Assembly (NCBI RefSeq): GCF_937876455.1
Contig: NZ_CALFIG010000291.1
Location: 1 to 5,849, forward strand
Direction of reading: 5' to 3'
DNA from: an uncultured Flavobacterium sp.
Lineage (GTDB): Bacteria > Bacteroidota > Bacteroidia > Flavobacteriales > Flavobacteriaceae
Length of the DNA: 5,849 nt
Shown here piece by piece: positions 5,048 to 5,849 of the stretch. The position numbers and the translations under genes were made by a program. Position 1 is the stretch's first letter; each line of letters starts with the position of its first letter. Below the pieces are notes generated by a model. That model was given only the letters and a program-made list of their open reading frames with translations, was not told the origin of the DNA and searched no databases.

Positions 5048-5303
5048 ATATACTTTTTATTTCAATTATTCCATTATAATCTTCTGGTGTGTGTTTCGGA
5101 TCAAATGATATGTGTGCCCGAAACTCAATTGCACCGTATTCATATATAGATTCAAAGCCGAAAAATTCACACATTCTTTTAGCTTGAGCCTCGTAATCGC
5201 CTTTCATTTCTTTTGTAAAAAATCCAATCTTTTTAAATTTACCATAAGGAAAAAACTCCTTCATAAAATTTTTTAACGTTACTTCTTTACTGCTTATTTC
5301 CAT
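5040..5303 (-). CDS. Unknown phage protein, 87 aa
   Basis: This is a compact soluble protein with alternating helices and strands. It opens with a helix (residues 7-18), then FPYGKFKKIGFFTKEM. A helix with the pattern DYEAQAKRMCEFFGF (36-50) follows, then ESIYEYGAIEFRAHISFD as a strand pair. The segment 'kkiGff ... D...qA.r...ffG.esiYeYg..e.raHi' looks conserved. My impression is that such proteins recur in phages of Bacteroidota, but I know no name or function. There is no membrane segment or metal motif. The start lies one base after the stop of a possible 20-aa ORF, and the end overlaps the next gene by 8 bases. It appears to be in the same leftward operon as its neighbours. Confidence 0.83.
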   Translation of the reverse strand: MEISSKEVTLKNFMKEFFPYGKFKKIGFFTKEMKGDYEAQAKRMCEFFGFESIYEYGAIEFRAHISFDPKHTPEDYNGIIEIKSIYE

Positions 5304-5304
5304 C

Positions 5305-5367
5305 TTACTTAAAACAATGTATTAACACGCATCCAACTAAGATAGGATTCCGCGCGATTTTTTTCAT
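5305..5367 (-). CDS. Possible 20-aa hydrophobic peptide ORF
   Basis: A frame of 20 codons (MKKIARNPILVGCVLIHCFK) fits exactly between two genes. Its ATG lies 11 bases after the TAG of the 102-aa gene, and its TAA ends one base before the ATG at 5303. The leader GTAGAATAAAAATG is A-rich, like the other starts here. The peptide has a basic N-terminus and a 10-residue hydrophobic stretch. That is too short for a sure membrane helix but is compatible with a leader or membrane-active peptide. So short an ORF could easily arise by chance. The tight fit is the only argument for it. Confidence 0.3.
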   Translation of the reverse strand: MKKIARNPILVGCVLIHCFK

Positions 5368-5378
5368 TTTTATTCTAC

Positions 5379-5687
5379 CTAAACATGTTCTGTAGGAACA
5401 TCTCTCCACTCGTGATTACCAATATCGTCTATCCACAACTGTTGAAGGGTTTTAGTTTCTTCAAAAATTGATTGGAATCCACGTTGAACCATTTTTCTCT
5501 CGTTTCTCCACCTTAATTGATTTGTAGGTTCAAATATAGGTGAATATTGTTTGTCCGCGAGTTCTTTTATGATTTCATCCACCGATTTAAAATCACTTAT
5601 TGGCCAATTTCTTAATCTTTCCACTTGTTCTTGGGTTAAACTATATCTTTCAATAGCCTCCTCGAGTGTCATTTTCTCAAATTTCAT
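5379..5687 (-). CDS. Unknown phage protein, 102 aa (97 aa if the start is Met6)
   Basis: I know no named family. The N-terminal 45 residues are helical and helix-turn-helix-like in spacing (LEEAIERYSLTQEQVERLRNW, then SVDEIIKELAD), though not clearly a DNA-binding motif. A basic segment (QLRWRNERKMVQRGF) follows. The C-terminus, residues 81-102 (LQQLWIDDIGNHEWRDVP), is a short 'LQQlW...g..eWrdVp' tail of a kind seen in many phage proteins. The first ATG (5687) is itself the end of an ATTAC-N6-GTTAT repeat copy, where ATG is part of the conserved repeat. Met6 at 5672, after TTTGAGAAA, may therefore be the true start. It heads the right-hand leftward cluster, 11 bases before a possible 20-aa ORF and 75 bases before the 87-aa gene. 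Confidence 0.82.
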   Translation of the reverse strand: MKFEKMTLEEAIERYSLTQEQVERLRNWPISDFKSVDEIIKELADKQYSPIFEPTNQLRWRNERKMVQRGFQSIFEETKTLQQLWIDDIGNHEWRDVPTEHV

Positions 5688-5738
5688 TACGAATTCGTTA
5701 TATAATTTATTTATTCCAAATCATTACGGCTCTGTTAT
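5685..5738. repeat. Pair of ATTAC-N6-GTTAT motifs, 37-bp spacing (right pair)
   Basis: Two copies lie in the same orientation: CATTAC-GAATTC-GTTAT at 5685-5701 and CATTAC-GGCTCT-GTTAT at 5722-5738. They are 37 bases apart, exactly as in the left pair at 3000-3053. On the minus strand this pair lies just upstream of and into the 102-aa gene. The stop codon of the preceding membrane-protein gene (TAA, 5724-5726) is inside the 5722 copy. The GAATTC copy matches the AAGTTC copy at 3037 in 22 of 25 bases when flanks are included. The GGCTCT copy matches the AGCCCT copy at 3000 in 19 of 24. Confidence 0.72.
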
Positions 5739-5849
5739 GTTCTCAGCTTCTTTACTTAATTTATAAAAAGTGAAAAAAACCGCCGCGATAACTAAATTAC
5801 CTATCATCAACTCCTTCTGCTTAAACAAAGCTCCTGCAAAAGCCCCCAC
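5724..5849 (-). CDS. C-terminal end of a small membrane protein (partial, cut by the window edge)
   Basis: The frame is open from the right edge for 41 codons to a TAA. It begins VGAFAGALFKQKE, continues with a strongly hydrophobic stretch MIGNLVIAAVFFTFYKL (residues 15-31), and ends in a short polar tail (SKEAENITEP). Residues 1-8 look like the end of another hydrophobic segment (GAFAGAL), followed by a basic loop (KQK). This suggests at least two membrane helices in the full protein. A small phage membrane protein such as a holin-like or superinfection-type protein is possible, but the start is missing and no family is evident. The stop codon lies inside a repeat copy. The same-strand 102-aa gene begins 36 bases further on. 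Confidence 0.6.
   Translation of the reverse strand: MGAFAGALFKQKELMIGNLVIAAVFFTFYKLSKEAENITEP

Noticed and set aside
4914..5108. Plus-strand 64-aa hydrophobic frame that could look like a membrane protein
   Set aside because: It is antisense to the 57-aa Cys/His gene and the end of the 87-aa gene. The hydrophobicity follows from complementing A-rich codons.
5551..5766. Plus-strand 71-aa open frame
   Set aside because: It is antisense to the 102-aa gene and crosses the repeat pair; its sequence is shadow-like.

Overview
The window looks like part of a tailed-phage or prophage genome from a host of the Bacteroidota, probably Flavobacteriia-like. The clues are visibly AT-rich DNA, A-rich leaders with almost no Shine-Dalgarno sites, tightly packed short genes, and a gene at the left edge that reads as the N-terminus of a large terminase. 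Host and phage type are inferred from style and partial family resemblance, not from a search. Every supported gene is on the minus strand, so transcription runs from right to left.

Bases 1-50 are not biological. They match the Illumina TruSeq P5-side adapter, with an 8-base index at 10-17. Real sequence starts at 51, and the terminase reading frame runs into the adapter, giving a false C-terminus and stop codon.

Right-hand cluster (about 5849 to 3050, read leftward): the C-terminal end of a small membrane protein, then a run of small unknown proteins of early or accessory type. It includes two candidate zinc-binding proteins, three very short ORFs (57, 43 and 20 aa), two medium unknowns (185 or 214 aa, and 199 aa) and a 62-aa helix-turn-helix protein.

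Left-hand cluster (2888 to 51, read leftward): two small unknowns, a 216-aa protein with an acidic C-terminal tail, a PD-(D/E)xK nuclease of the RecB/Cas4-like fold, a 177-aa charged helical protein, and the terminase. These six genes are separated by at most 15 bases or overlap by 1-4 bases, so they probably form one operon combining DNA processing or recombination with packaging.

The most notable feature is a repeated motif, ATTAC-N6-GTTAT on the plus strand. It occurs four times as two pairs, at 3000/3037 and 5685/5722. The spacing within each pair is exactly 37 bases. Each pair sits at the head of one gene cluster, and the stop codon of the preceding gene lies inside the pair. The motifs fall into two subtypes whose order is swapped between the pairs. 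They may be operators for a phage regulator, with the adjacent helix-turn-helix protein as the obvious candidate, or boundary repeats of a roughly 2.7-kb module. No tRNA, rRNA, CRISPR array, insertion sequence or integrase was seen.
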